DNA of 64,000 nucleotides from Variovorax paradoxus NBRC 15149 (GCF_001591365.1 NZ_BCUT01000001.1:620001-684000), one strand, 5' to 3'; positions 44,459 to 52,285 are shown, counted from the first letter of the stretch. Numbers and translations: made by a program. The notes: generated from the sequence alone by a model not told the origin.

Positions 44459-45430
44459 TCAGTCTTCCTGGGCGCGCCATTGCGCGAGCGCGAAATCGCG
44501 GCTCACGAGGTTCTCGGCGAGCAGGAACTTCTTGACCTCGTCCAGCAGCGCCAGGCCTTCGGGCGGATACGCGGCCTCGGGGAAGTGGGAGAGCGGGTGC
44601 GAGATCTTCACGATCTCGAGCGGAAAGCCGCTCACCTCCGAGTGAAAGGCGTAGTAGTCCGCGCTGTTGCGCCGGATCTCCTGCAGCGCCGTGCGGCGTG
44701 CGCGGGTCCAGGCCGCAGGCAGTCCGGGCGCGGCCGCCAGCAGCTTGCTCGACGCAACGATCACCGAGGTGCCGCGCAGCGTCGGGTGCTTCTCGGCCTC
44801 GTCGATGACCGGATAGCCGCGCGAAGCGAGCAGCGGTCCCACGTCGACCTGCGCTGCGAAGGCCGCGATCGAGCCCTGGTCGAGCGCCGCCTCGCCGTCG
44901 CGCGGGAACATGTGGATCACCTTGACGGATTTCTGCAATCCGTTTTCCTTGAGCAGGCCCAGCACGTAGCGGTGCATGTAGGAGCCGCGCGCCACGCCGA
45001 TGGACTGGCCTTCGAGCGCCTTCACGCTGCGCACGCCGTTGCGCGGCGTGAGCAGCCAGACGTTCATGCCCACCGCGTCGAAACCGATGAGCTGGCCTTC
45101 GAGTCCGCGCGAGCGGGCCACCACGGCGGGCGTGTCGCCGTAGATGCCGACATCGAGCACGCCCGAAAGAAAAGCCTCGTTGAGATCGGGCCCGTTCGGA
45201 AAATTGCGCGTCGTCACTTCCTTGAACCCGAGCGGGGCCAGCTCGCGCAGCAGGTGACCCTGGCGCAGCGCCCAGCCGGTGGCGGCCGCGGGCTTCTTGC
45301 CGGGGCCGATGTAGCCGAGACGCAGCACCTGGCCGCTGCCCTGCGCAACGGAGAAACGGGGCAATGCGCTCGCGGCGGTTGCGGCAACGGCGCCGCGCAG
45401 CAACCGGCGGCGGCTGGAGAGATCGGACAT
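44459..45430 (-). CDS. Sulfonate-type solute-binding protein with Tat-like signal
   Basis: 323 residues. SSRRRLLRGAVAATAASALP is a twin-arginine-type signal. QVLRLGYIGPGKKPAAATGW, LDVGIYGDTPAVVARSRGLE and SIGVARGSYMHRYVLGLLKE match SsuA-like binding proteins. It is the last gene of the minus-strand series that includes a ferredoxin, a flavoprotein, a cysteine desulfurase and an encapsulin. No permease or ATPase accompanies it in this direction. It converges with the gene ending at 44446, with 12 bases between. Confidence 0.9.
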   Translation of the reverse strand: MSDLSSRRRLLRGAVAATAASALPRFSVAQGSGQVLRLGYIGPGKKPAAATGWALRQGHLLRELAPLGFKEVTTRNFPNGPDLNEAFLSGVLDVGIYGDTPAVVARSRGLEGQLIGFDAVGMNVWLLTPRNGVRSVKALEGQSIGVARGSYMHRYVLGLLKENGLQKSVKVIHMFPRDGEAALDQGSIAAFAAQVDVGPLLASRGYPVIDEAEKHPTLRGTSVIVASSKLLAAAPGLPAAWTRARRTALQEIRRNSADYYAFHSEVSGFPLEIVKISHPLSHFPEAAYPPEGLALLDEVKKFLLAENLVSRDFALAQWRAQED

Positions 45431-45468
45431 CGGGAGGACTCGCAGCAGGAAGGAAGAAAAAAACGGGC

Positions 45469-45798
45469 TCAGTGCGCCCGCCGCAGGAGCTCGAAGCTCG
45501 CATCGGCCGAAGCGGTCGACTGCCGGCCTCGGCCCCAGCCGATGGCGCTGCGATAGCTGCCCATCAGGGCCGAGGCCGCGGCATCGCGCTCCTCGGCGGT
45601 GGCACTGCGATCGGCAATGGGCGCGACGTAGAGCGCGTCCTCGGGGCAGTACAGCTCGCACATGAAGCAGGTCTGGCAGTCGTCCTGCCGGCCGATGCGC
45701 GGCGGGCCGCCCGGCACCGCCTCGAACACGTTGGTCGGGCAGGCGTTCACGCAGATGTTGCAGCCGGTGCAGCGCTCGGCGCTGATGACTTCGATCAT
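45469..45798 (-). CDS. Two-[4Fe-4S] ferredoxin-like subunit (AprB-like)
   Basis: 109 residues. Two complete CxxCxxCxxxCP clusters are visible: RCTGCNICVNACPTNVFEAV at the start and CQTCFMCELYCPEDALYV in the middle. The C-terminal 40 residues are not ferredoxin-like. The ATG overlaps the stop of the flavoprotein gene, so the two form one complex, in the style of adenylylsulfate reductase AprBA or a fumarate-reductase-like pair. It should carry electrons between the flavoprotein and an unknown donor or acceptor. Confidence 0.92.
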   Translation of the reverse strand: MIEVISAERCTGCNICVNACPTNVFEAVPGGPPRIGRQDDCQTCFMCELYCPEDALYVAPIADRSATAEERDAAASALMGSYRSAIGWGRGRQSTASADASFELLRRAH

Positions 45799-47417
45799 GC
45801 GGCCACCTCGTCCTGCACGGCATGGCGCTGCACCCAGACCTCGTCGAGCCCGCCGCTGAGCAGCCGGTGGCGCTGCGCCGGGTCGACCGCACCGTGTTCG
45901 CGCCGGCGGTGCATGCCGCGCGTTTCGGTGCGCTGCAAGGCGCTGCGATACATCCAGCGCGAGGTGGCCAGCATGGCGGCGGCTTCGCGTGCGCGAACAG
46001 CCTCTGTCGCCGTGGCAGCCGGCGCGCTGGTGCGCAGGCGGGTCCAGAGGGCATCGAGCCGTGCGAGTGAATCGCGCAGCGCATCGCCTTCGCGGAACCA
46101 GTTGCGCTCGTAGGGGAAGACTTCCGCCTGGACGGCACGAATCACTTCCTGGCTGTCGAAGGCCACGGCGCCGCGCGAGGAAAGCGCCACGCCGCCGGCG
46201 CGCAAGGCCGTGCGGTTGGAACCCACGGCGCGCGCGTCGCGTCCGAAGGCCGCCGCGCCTGCGCCGGCCCAGAAGCCGGAGGACAGGGCCCAGGCCGCGT
46301 TGTGGCTGCCGCCGCCCGTGAAGCCACCGCAGATCAGTTCGCGCGTTGCCGCATCCCCCGCGGCGTAGAGGCCGGGCACGGAGGTGGCGCAGCTGTCGTC
46401 CACCAGGTGCAGGCCGCCCGTGCCGCGCACCGTGCCTTCGAGCCGCAGCGTCACCGGAAAGTGCTGCGTGAACGGATCGATGCCCTGGCGGTCGAAGGAG
46501 ACGAAGAAGTTGGGCTGCGCCGTGCGCATCCATGCGCGGATCTGCGCGTCGGCGCGGTCGAGGCAGGCGAACACCGGTTGCGATTGCAGCGTCTGCGCGA
46601 TGACGCCGCGCCCTTTGGAGGAGCCCGCACCTTCGATGGCCGTGCCGTCGGCCGTGTAGAAAGTCGCCCAGTTGTAGAACAGCGACTTGGTGACCGACGA
46701 GAAGGCCGGCCCCAGTCCGTAGGCGTTCGAGAACTCCATGCCCGACAGCGCCGCGCCGACCTCGGCCGCCATCAGCTGGCCGTCGCCGGTGAGCACATTG
46801 CAGCCGAGCGCCCGGCTCAGGAAGGCACAACCGCCGGTGGCGATGACGACCGCGCCGGCACGCACCACCCAGGTGCTGCCGCTTTGGCGGTTCACGCCGG
46901 TGGCGCCGCAGACAGTGCCGTGCTCGTCCACCAGCAATTCCAGCGCCGGGCTGTGGTCGAGGATGCGCGCGCCCGCTTCCTTCACCCGCTTGCGCATCAG
47001 CCGCATGTATTCGGGCCCTTGCAGCGAAGTGCAGCGCAGCGCGCCCTGGTCGTCGGCGGGGAACGGATAGCCCCAGTCCTTGAGCCGCTCGACGTTGGCC
47101 CAGGTCTGCTCGAGCACCCGGTCCATCCAGGCATGCTCGGCGAGATGGCCGCCCATGGCAAGCCGGCTGGCCTTGGCCTCTTCGCGCGCCGAGCCGTCCG
47201 GCGGCACATGCCACAGGCCGGTGCCCGAGGGCGCGGTGGCGCCCGAGGTACCGCAGAAGCCCTTGTCGGCCAGCAGCACGCGCGCGCCCTGCGCGGCCGC
47301 GCTCACCGCGGCCCATGCGCCCGCCGGGCCGCCGCCGATCACCAGGACATCGGCCTGATGCCTGCCGGAGCCGTCGCTCCCCGAAAGAAGCTGCCGCTCG
47401 AAATCTCTCGCGCCCAT
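45795..47417 (-). CDS. FAD-dependent oxidoreductase of the AprA/fumarate reductase superfamily
   Basis: 540 residues. ADVLVIGGGPAGAWAAVSAA binds FAD; GFCGTSGATAPSGTG, AVVIATGGCAFLSRALGCN and GLYAAGDAATRELICGGFTG are further FAD-contact motifs, and the C-terminal helical domain (SRWMYRSALQRTETRGMHRR) is typical of the family. Together with the overlapping ferredoxin gene it forms a heterodimer like AprAB. The substrate is not known; association with sulfur transport and cysteine desulfurase genes suggests oxidation or reduction of a sulfur compound. Dissimilatory sulfite/APS reduction itself is not supported by any other gene here. Confidence 0.9.
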   Translation of the reverse strand: MGARDFERQLLSGSDGSGRHQADVLVIGGGPAGAWAAVSAAAQGARVLLADKGFCGTSGATAPSGTGLWHVPPDGSAREEAKASRLAMGGHLAEHAWMDRVLEQTWANVERLKDWGYPFPADDQGALRCTSLQGPEYMRLMRKRVKEAGARILDHSPALELLVDEHGTVCGATGVNRQSGSTWVVRAGAVVIATGGCAFLSRALGCNVLTGDGQLMAAEVGAALSGMEFSNAYGLGPAFSSVTKSLFYNWATFYTADGTAIEGAGSSKGRGVIAQTLQSQPVFACLDRADAQIRAWMRTAQPNFFVSFDRQGIDPFTQHFPVTLRLEGTVRGTGGLHLVDDSCATSVPGLYAAGDAATRELICGGFTGGGSHNAAWALSSGFWAGAGAAAFGRDARAVGSNRTALRAGGVALSSRGAVAFDSQEVIRAVQAEVFPYERNWFREGDALRDSLARLDALWTRLRTSAPAATATEAVRAREAAAMLATSRWMYRSALQRTETRGMHRRREHGAVDPAQRHRLLSGGLDEVWVQRHAVQDEVAA

Positions 47418-47473
47418 GGTTGGTTGCCTCGCAATGCAAAGAAGGCGACCGTATCAACGGCCGCCTGCGTGCA

Positions 47474-47502
47474 CAACGAAGAAAAGCAGGGATCGATATG
47501 CG
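47474..47502 (-). promoter_or_regulatory. Bipartite motif CGCATATCGAT-N11-TTCGTTG (copy A)
   Basis: On the minus strand, CGCATATCGAT is followed by 11 unrelated bases and TTCGTTG, 57 bases upstream of the flavoprotein ATG. The same two blocks with the same 11-base spacing occur on the plus strand at 52286-52314, upstream of another sulfur-related operon. A regulator site is inferred. Confidence 0.55.
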
Positions 47503-47544
47503 CCCGGTGCACGAAGCCGCCGCGCCGGCCCGGCACCCCGGCGT

Positions 47545-49425
47545 TCAGCCGCGCCGCCGCCCTGCCAACCGCCGCACCACCGACACCAGCCGGTCGATCT
47601 CGTCGAAGGTGTTGTAGAAGGCCAGCGACGGCCGCACGGTGGTCTCGACGCCGAAGCGGCGCAGGATCGGCTGCGCGCAATGGTGGCCCGTGCGCACGGC
47701 AATGCCTTCGTCGTTGAGCGCGTGGCCCACCTCTTCGGTGGTGTAGCCGTCGAGCACGAAGGACATCACGCTCGCCTTGTCGGCCGCCGTGCCGATCAGC
47801 CGCACGCCCGGAATCGCGCCGAGCTGCGCCATGCCGTACACGAGCAGGTCGTGCTCGTAGCGCGCGATGTTCTCGATGCCTACCTTGTTCACGTAGTCGA
47901 TGGCCGCGCCCAGCCCCACGGCATCGGCGATGTTGCCGGTGCCGGCCTCGAACTTGTTCGGGATCGGCTGGAACACGGTCTTCTCGAAGGTCACGTCGGC
48001 AATCATGTTGCCGCCGCCCTGCCAGGGCGGCATGTCCTCGAGCACTTCGCGCTTGCCCCACACCACGCCGATGCCGGTCGGGCCGAAGACCTTGTGGCCG
48101 GAGAACACGAAGAAGTCGGCACCGATGTCCTGCACGTCCACGCGCATGTGCGAGACCGACTGCGCACCGTCGACCAGCGCCTTGGCGCCCGCGCGGTGCG
48201 CCAGCTCGACGATCTCCTTCACCGGCGCCACGGTGCCCAGCGCGTTCGAGACCTGCGTGACGGCGACGATCTTCGTGCGGTCGTTCAGCAGCTTGCGGTA
48301 TTCATCGAGCAGCACCTGGCCCGAATCGTCCACCGGGATGACGCGCAGCTTCGCGCCCTTGGCGGCGGCGAGCTGCTGCCACGGCACGATGTTGGCGTGG
48401 TGCTCGAGATTGGAGACGATGATCTCGTCGCCCTCGCCCACGTGCTGCCCGCCCCAGCTCTTGGCCACGAGGTTGATGGCCTCGGTGGTGCCGCGCACGA
48501 AGATCACTTCTTCGACCTCGGGTGCGTTGATGAACTTTCGCACGCGCTCACGCGCGCCTTCGTAGGCATCGGTGGCGCGTGCGGCCAGTTCATGCGCCGC
48601 GCGGTGGATGTTGGAGTTCTCGTGTTCGTAGAAGTACGCGATGCGGTCGATGACCGATTGCGGCTTGTGCGTGGTGGCGGCGTTGTCGAACCACACGAGC
48701 TGCCGGCCATTCACGCGCTCCTGCAGGATCGGGAAGTCGCGGCGCACGGCGTGGACGTCGAACGGCGGATGCTGGCCGCCGCCGGCGAGAGGCACCGCAT
48801 CGACGAAGTAGAACTGCGGCTGGCTCCCTCGCCCCTCCGGGGAGAGGGTTGGGGTGAGGGGCTGCGGCGATGGAACGCCAGCATATGATTGAACGCTCCC
48901 GCCCTCACCCCAGCCCTCTCCCGCAAGCGGGAGAGGGGGCAAGACCTGCCCAGGGGGTGAGATGGCGGGGGTCGTGCCAGCCGATGGATGGCCATAACCG
49001 TCGCTCAAGAAGTAGAACGGCGAGGTCGCGGCCTGCGGCGCCACGGGTGCGCCGATTTGCTGCGGCACGCCCTGTACCACGCCGCCCGAACGCGGCTCGA
49101 AAGCCGGCGCCACCGACAGCACGCTGTCGGGCACGCCATTGCCCGCCACCGCGTGCGGCGCCAGGGCCGGCGCGCGGTTTGCGAGCGAAGGCAGCTGCGT
49201 GGGCGATGCCGGCAGCAGGTTGGCGCCGGGAATCTGCCCCTGCGGGATCAGCGTGCCGGGCACGCTGGGCCCGAAGCCCGCAGGGCTCGCCAGCGGCGAC
49301 CCCGGGGGCGCGATGTTGGCGGGAAACTGCGCGCCCGGCGGGGCAGAGAACATGGCGCTCGCCATGCGTGCGAGAACGGCCGGATCGAATGGCGCCTCGC
49401 CTGGAATCGAGGGGGTGCTGCTCAC
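47545..49425 (-). CDS. Cysteine desulfurase, encapsulin cargo (CyD/SufS type) with disordered N-terminal loading region
   Basis: 626 residues, start GTG 49425, six bases after the encapsulin stop. Residues about 222-626 are a SufS-like class V PLP enzyme: FDNAATTHKP, the PLP lysine K445 in FSGHKVFGPTG and the catalytic cysteine C583 in RTGHHCAQPI. It releases sulfur from cysteine as persulfide. Residues 1-221 are Pro/Ala/Gly-rich and low complexity, with FDPAVLARMASAMFSAPP near the start and two aromatic motifs, SPFYFLSDGY (135-144) and PQFYFVDA (203-210). Such an extension directs the enzyme into Family 2A encapsulins. Residues about 161-200 are encoded by a palindromic repeat (48826-48940). 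Confidence 0.95.
   Translation of the reverse strand: MSSTPSIPGEAPFDPAVLARMASAMFSAPPGAQFPANIAPPGSPLASPAGFGPSVPGTLIPQGQIPGANLLPASPTQLPSLANRAPALAPHAVAGNGVPDSVLSVAPAFEPRSGGVVQGVPQQIGAPVAPQAATSPFYFLSDGYGHPSAGTTPAISPPGQVLPPLPLAGEGWGEGGSVQSYAGVPSPQPLTPTLSPEGRGSQPQFYFVDAVPLAGGGQHPPFDVHAVRRDFPILQERVNGRQLVWFDNAATTHKPQSVIDRIAYFYEHENSNIHRAAHELAARATDAYEGARERVRKFINAPEVEEVIFVRGTTEAINLVAKSWGGQHVGEGDEIIVSNLEHHANIVPWQQLAAAKGAKLRVIPVDDSGQVLLDEYRKLLNDRTKIVAVTQVSNALGTVAPVKEIVELAHRAGAKALVDGAQSVSHMRVDVQDIGADFFVFSGHKVFGPTGIGVVWGKREVLEDMPPWQGGGNMIADVTFEKTVFQPIPNKFEAGTGNIADAVGLGAAIDYVNKVGIENIARYEHDLLVYGMAQLGAIPGVRLIGTAADKASVMSFVLDGYTTEEVGHALNDEGIAVRTGHHCAQPILRRFGVETTVRPSLAFYNTFDEIDRLVSVVRRLAGRRRG
48826..48940 (-). 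repeat. 115-bp palindromic repeat element inside the desulfurase gene, copy 2
   Basis: Same architecture and length as the intergenic copy at 29896-30010: an outer hairpin (CCCTCGCCCCTCCGGGGAGAGGG), GGGGTGAGGGG, a central 40-base segment, CCCTCACCCCAGCC and a second hairpin (CCCTCTCCC-gcaa-GCGGGAGAGGG). It is read through in frame and yields LPLAGEGWGEGGS and LTPTLSPEGRG in the protein. Confidence 0.9.
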
Positions 49426-49431
49426 CGCGGC

Positions 49432-50364
49432 TTACTTGTAGGTGTCGGGATAGTCGTGGTACTTGCCGATCTCGACGTCGTCGAGCACGGCCAGCGCGTC
49501 GGTGGTCAGCACCGCGAGCGAGCAGTACAGCGAGATCAGGTACGACGCGATCGCACGGTTGTTGATGCCCATGAACCGCACCGACAGGCCCGGGCCCTGC
49601 TCGCCCGACAGCCCCGGCTGGAACAGGCCCACCACGCCCTGGCGCTTGTCGCCCACGCGCAGCAGCAGGATCTTGCTCTTGCCGTCGGCCACGGGCACCT
49701 TGTTCGACGGAATCAGCGGAATGCCGCGCCAGGTGATGAACTGCGAACCGAACAGGCTCACCGTCGGCGGCGGCGTGCCGCGCCGCGTGGCCTCGCGGCC
49801 GAAGGCGGCAATGGCCAGGGGATGGGTGAGGAAGAAGGCGGGCTCCTTCCACACCTTGGTCAGCAGCTCGTCGAGATCGTCGGGCGTGGGCGCGCCGGTC
49901 AGCGGGAAGATGCGCTGCTCTTCGCTCACCTGGGCCAGCAGGCCGTAGTCGGGGTTGTTGATGAGCTCGCTTTCCTGGTTCTCCTTGATCGTCTCGATCG
50001 TGAGGCGCAGCTGCTCCTTGATCTGGTCGTGCGGGCTGCTGTAGAGGTCGGAGATGCGCGTGTGCACGTCGAGCACGGTGCTCACGGCATTGAGGTAGTG
50101 CTCGCGCGGGTTCTCTTCGTAGTCGACGAAGGTGCGCGGCAGCTGGTTCTCTTCTTCGCGCGAGGTGCAGGTGACCTTGATCGATTCGGGGTTCCTGACC
50201 TTGTTGACGCGGTAGATGCCCGCCTCCACCGGCACCCATTGCAGGAGGTGCGTCAGCCAGCGCGGGCTGATGGTCTCCAGCTGGGGGACTGTCTTGGTGG
50301 CGTTGGCCAGCTGGCGGGCGGCGTTGTCGCCAAGGGCGGTGATACCACCGACTGTTGCGCTCAT
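49432..50364 (-). CDS. srpI: Family 2A encapsulin shell protein (SrpI / MMP-I type)
   Basis: 310 residues, HK97-type shell protein. The N-terminal arm (TVPQLETISPRWLTHLLQWV), YRVNKVRNPESIKVTCTSRE, LGTPPPTVSLFGSQF-like E-loop region (RRGTPPPTVSLFGSQFITWR) and the C-terminal NNRAIASYLISLYCSLAVLT are those of SrpI, the sulfur-starvation encapsulin, and mycobacterial major membrane protein I. No cyclic-nucleotide-binding insertion is present, which separates Family 2A from 2B. It assembles into a closed cage that holds the cysteine desulfurase encoded immediately after it. GGAG lies upstream of the ATG. It follows the XRE regulator gene by 59 bases, which include a GGCCGC/GCGGCC hairpin. Confidence 0.95.
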   Translation of the reverse strand: MSATVGGITALGDNAARQLANATKTVPQLETISPRWLTHLLQWVPVEAGIYRVNKVRNPESIKVTCTSREEENQLPRTFVDYEENPREHYLNAVSTVLDVHTRISDLYSSPHDQIKEQLRLTIETIKENQESELINNPDYGLLAQVSEEQRIFPLTGAPTPDDLDELLTKVWKEPAFFLTHPLAIAAFGREATRRGTPPPTVSLFGSQFITWRGIPLIPSNKVPVADGKSKILLLRVGDKRQGVVGLFQPGLSGEQGPGLSVRFMGINNRAIASYLISLYCSLAVLTTDALAVLDDVEIGKYHDYPDTYK

Positions 50365-50423
50365 GAATCAAGGCTCCGTATTGGGAAGGTGGCCGCAAGT
50401 GTCAGGCGGCCTGGGGTTTTCCC

Positions 50424-50693
50424 TCAACAGGCTATAGCCGCCAAGTTGATCCTGCGCACCAGGCGCGATTGCTCCAGCTGCTCGCAGCGCAGCAGCAGGC
50501 CGACCATGTTGATGTCCAGCGCCACCGCCAGCTTGTGCGCCGTGACGATCGACGGAATGACGCGTCCGCGCTCCACCTCGCCGACATAGGAGCGGTTCAG
50601 GTCGGCGCGCTCGGCCAGCGCCTCCTGCGACCAGCCCTTGCCCTCGCGCAGCTGGCGGATGGTCACGCCGAAGTCTTCGACGAAATCCTTCAT
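50424..50693 (-). CDS. Small XRE-family DNA-binding regulator
   Basis: 89 residues, nearly all of it a helix-turn-helix: IRQLREGKGWSQEALAERAD, LNRSYVGEVERGRVIPSI and AHKLAVALDINMVGLLLRCE. The ATG overlaps the serine acetyltransferase stop (ATGA). Its position between the acetyltransferase and the encapsulin suggests that it controls the nanocompartment operon. The C-terminal 20 residues (EQLEQSRLVRRINLAAIAC) end in a cysteine that, with the other cysteine in LLLRCEQ, could sense thiols or oxidants; this is speculation. Confidence 0.9.
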   Translation of the reverse strand: MKDFVEDFGVTIRQLREGKGWSQEALAERADLNRSYVGEVERGRVIPSIVTAHKLAVALDINMVGLLLRCEQLEQSRLVRRINLAAIAC

Positions 50694-51604
50694 GCGCCCG
50701 CTCCCTGCGGCGCGTTCTGCAGGCTGGCCTGCGTCACGCTCGCGCCCGCGGGCACGTCGTCGGTGATCCACACATTGCCGCCAATGACCGCACCCTTGCC
50801 GAGCGTCACGCGCCCGAGGATGGTGGCGCCGGCATAGATCACGACGTCGTCCTCCACCACCGGGTGGCGCGGCAGGCCCTTCTGCAGGTTGCCTTCGGCA
50901 TCGGTCGGAAAGCGCTTGGCACCGAGCGTGACGGCCTGGTACAGGCGCACGCGCTTGCCGATGACCGCCGTCTCGCCGATCACCACGCCCGTGCCGTGAT
51001 CGATGAAGAAGCCCGCATCGATCTGCGCGCCGGGGTGGATGTCGATGCCGGTCTGCGCATGCGCGAGCTCGGCCACGATGCGCGCCAGCAGCGGCAGCCC
51101 GAGTGTGTAGAGCTCGTGCGCCAGCCGGTGGTGGATCATCGCGAGCACGCCCGGATAGCACAGCAGCACCTCGTCCACGCTGCGCGCCGCCGGGTCGCCC
51201 TGGTAGGCCGCGAGCACGTCGGTGTCGAGCAGGCGGCGCAGCTGCGGCAGTGCACCCGCGAAACGGCGCACCGCATCGGTTGCGGCATCGTCGATCTCGC
51301 CCGGGGAACGCGGCTCGTGGCGGGCGTTGAATTCGAGCTCGAGGCGGGCCTGCACCAGCAGGGCCTGCAAAGCGGAATCGAGCGAGTGGCCAACGTAGAA
51401 ATCTTCGCTCTCGTGGCGCAGGTCGGGCGGGCCGAGCCGCATCGGAAACAGCGCGCCCTTGAGCGATTCGACGATCTGCGCGAGCGCATCGCGCGATGGA
51501 AACTCGCGTGCGCCGGGCTCGCGCGAGCGCCGCTGTGAATCGCGCCATTCGTCGCGCACGCCATGCAGCGCGCGCACGATGCCGCCCACCTCGAAATGAG
51601 CCAT
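50690..51604 (-). CDS. epsC: Serine O-acetyltransferase (CysE/EpsC-like)
   Basis: 304 residues. The catalytic left-handed beta-helix covers about residues 190-290 (GIDIHPGAQIDAGFFIDHGT, GVVIGETAVIGKRVRLYQAV), preceded by an alpha-helical N-terminal domain. The catalytic histidine is in IDHGTGV. It makes O-acetylserine from serine and acetyl-CoA, the carbon acceptor for sulfide in cysteine synthesis. The longer, EpsC-like N-terminus distinguishes it from housekeeping CysE. ATG 51604 has GGGAG upstream. In Family 2A encapsulin operons this enzyme is a known companion of the desulfurase. Confidence 0.93.
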   Translation of the reverse strand: MAHFEVGGIVRALHGVRDEWRDSQRRSREPGAREFPSRDALAQIVESLKGALFPMRLGPPDLRHESEDFYVGHSLDSALQALLVQARLELEFNARHEPRSPGEIDDAATDAVRRFAGALPQLRRLLDTDVLAAYQGDPAARSVDEVLLCYPGVLAMIHHRLAHELYTLGLPLLARIVAELAHAQTGIDIHPGAQIDAGFFIDHGTGVVIGETAVIGKRVRLYQAVTLGAKRFPTDAEGNLQKGLPRHPVVEDDVVIYAGATILGRVTLGKGAVIGGNVWITDDVPAGASVTQASLQNAPQGAGA

Positions 51605-51644
51605 GTGGTTGTTCTCCCTGGAAAGGAACGCTGGAACGCTGCCG

Positions 51645-52130
51645 TCAGTCCTGCACCCACGGCAGGCCGTGGAAGCGCCAGCCGTCGGAGGCACCGCGGT
51701 GCTGGCGCGCGTCGATCTCGCCCTCGAAGCCTTCGAGCACGTTGAACACGTGCGTGAAGCCGGCCTTGGCGGCCGCTTCCGCCGCGAGCGCCGAGCGCTT
51801 GCCGCTGCGGCACAGCAGCAGCGCCACCGCGTCCTTGCCGCCGTGCTTCGCCAGCCTGGCCTCCAGCTCGCGCACGAAGCGCGGATTGCGCGTGAGCGCC
51901 GTGCCGGTCGCCCAGGCCACGTGCAGGCTTTCGGGCACATGGCCCACGAACTTGCGCTCTTCGCCCGAGCGCACATCCACCAGCACGGCCTGGCCGCCCT
52001 GCACCAGCGCCCACGCGACGGGCGGCGTCACGCCGCCGGCATAGGGCCATCCCGCATCGGCCGCACGAATGCGCGCTTCCTCCAGGGCGGGTGGCAAGAG
52101 GGCGAGATCTTCTTCAACTTCCACTGACAT
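51645..52130 (-). CDS. Single-domain rhodanese (sulfurtransferase)
   Basis: 161 residues. VLVDVRSGEERKFVGHVPES and the active-site loop LLLCRSGKRSALAAEAA with C107 identify a rhodanese; HVFNVLEGFEGEID and WRFHGLPW close the domain. The cysteine carries sulfane sulfur as a persulfide. It is the first gene of the minus-strand run rhodanese, serine acetyltransferase, XRE, encapsulin, cysteine desulfurase, so it may receive or deliver sulfur for the nanocompartment. GGAG lies about 10 bases before the ATG, and a 10-bp stem hairpin sits 28 bases upstream. Confidence 0.92.
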   Translation of the reverse strand: MSVEVEEDLALLPPALEEARIRAADAGWPYAGGVTPPVAWALVQGGQAVLVDVRSGEERKFVGHVPESLHVAWATGTALTRNPRFVRELEARLAKHGGKDAVALLLCRSGKRSALAAEAAAKAGFTHVFNVLEGFEGEIDARQHRGASDGWRFHGLPWVQD

Positions 52131-52158
52131 GCGCTTGAGCTCCTGTGCGTTGCTTCTT

Positions 52159-52184
52159 CATCGCCACCCGGCTTGGTGGCGATG
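52159..52184 (-). promoter_or_regulatory. Leader stem-loop before the rhodanese gene
   Basis: CATCGCCACC-N6-GGTGGCGATG is a perfect 10+10 inverted repeat located 28 bases upstream of the rhodanese start on the minus strand. No T-run follows, so it is not a standard terminator; it may be an operator or an RNA control element. Confidence 0.5.
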
Positions 52185-52215
52185 GCCATCACTCTAGGAG
52201 CGGGGCAATGAAGTT

Positions 52216-52246
52216 CAAACAACCGAAAAGTCGATTCCAAACAACC
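52216..52246. promoter_or_regulatory. Direct repeat CAAACAACC, two copies 22 bp apart
   Basis: CAAACAACC occurs at 52216-52224 and 52238-52246, a phase of two helical turns, in the shared promoter region between the rhodanese-encapsulin operon and the transporter operon at 52386. Such spacing suits an activator binding to one face of the DNA. Confidence 0.45.
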
Positions 52247-52285
52247 AAATGGTCTAACGACACGATCCGTCTTCGCACGAAAAAA

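Noticed and set aside
45799..47457. N-terminal extension of the ferredoxin frame to 662 residues
   Set aside because: The extension lies out of frame over the flavoprotein gene. The ferredoxin motif starts at once after ATG 45798.
46302..47717. Long plus-strand open frame (471 codons) opposite the AprA-like flavoprotein
   Set aside because: It is the antisense of a gene with clear FAD motifs; high GC creates long shadow frames. Its translation is rich in Arg/Ala/Gly/His without any recognisable motif.
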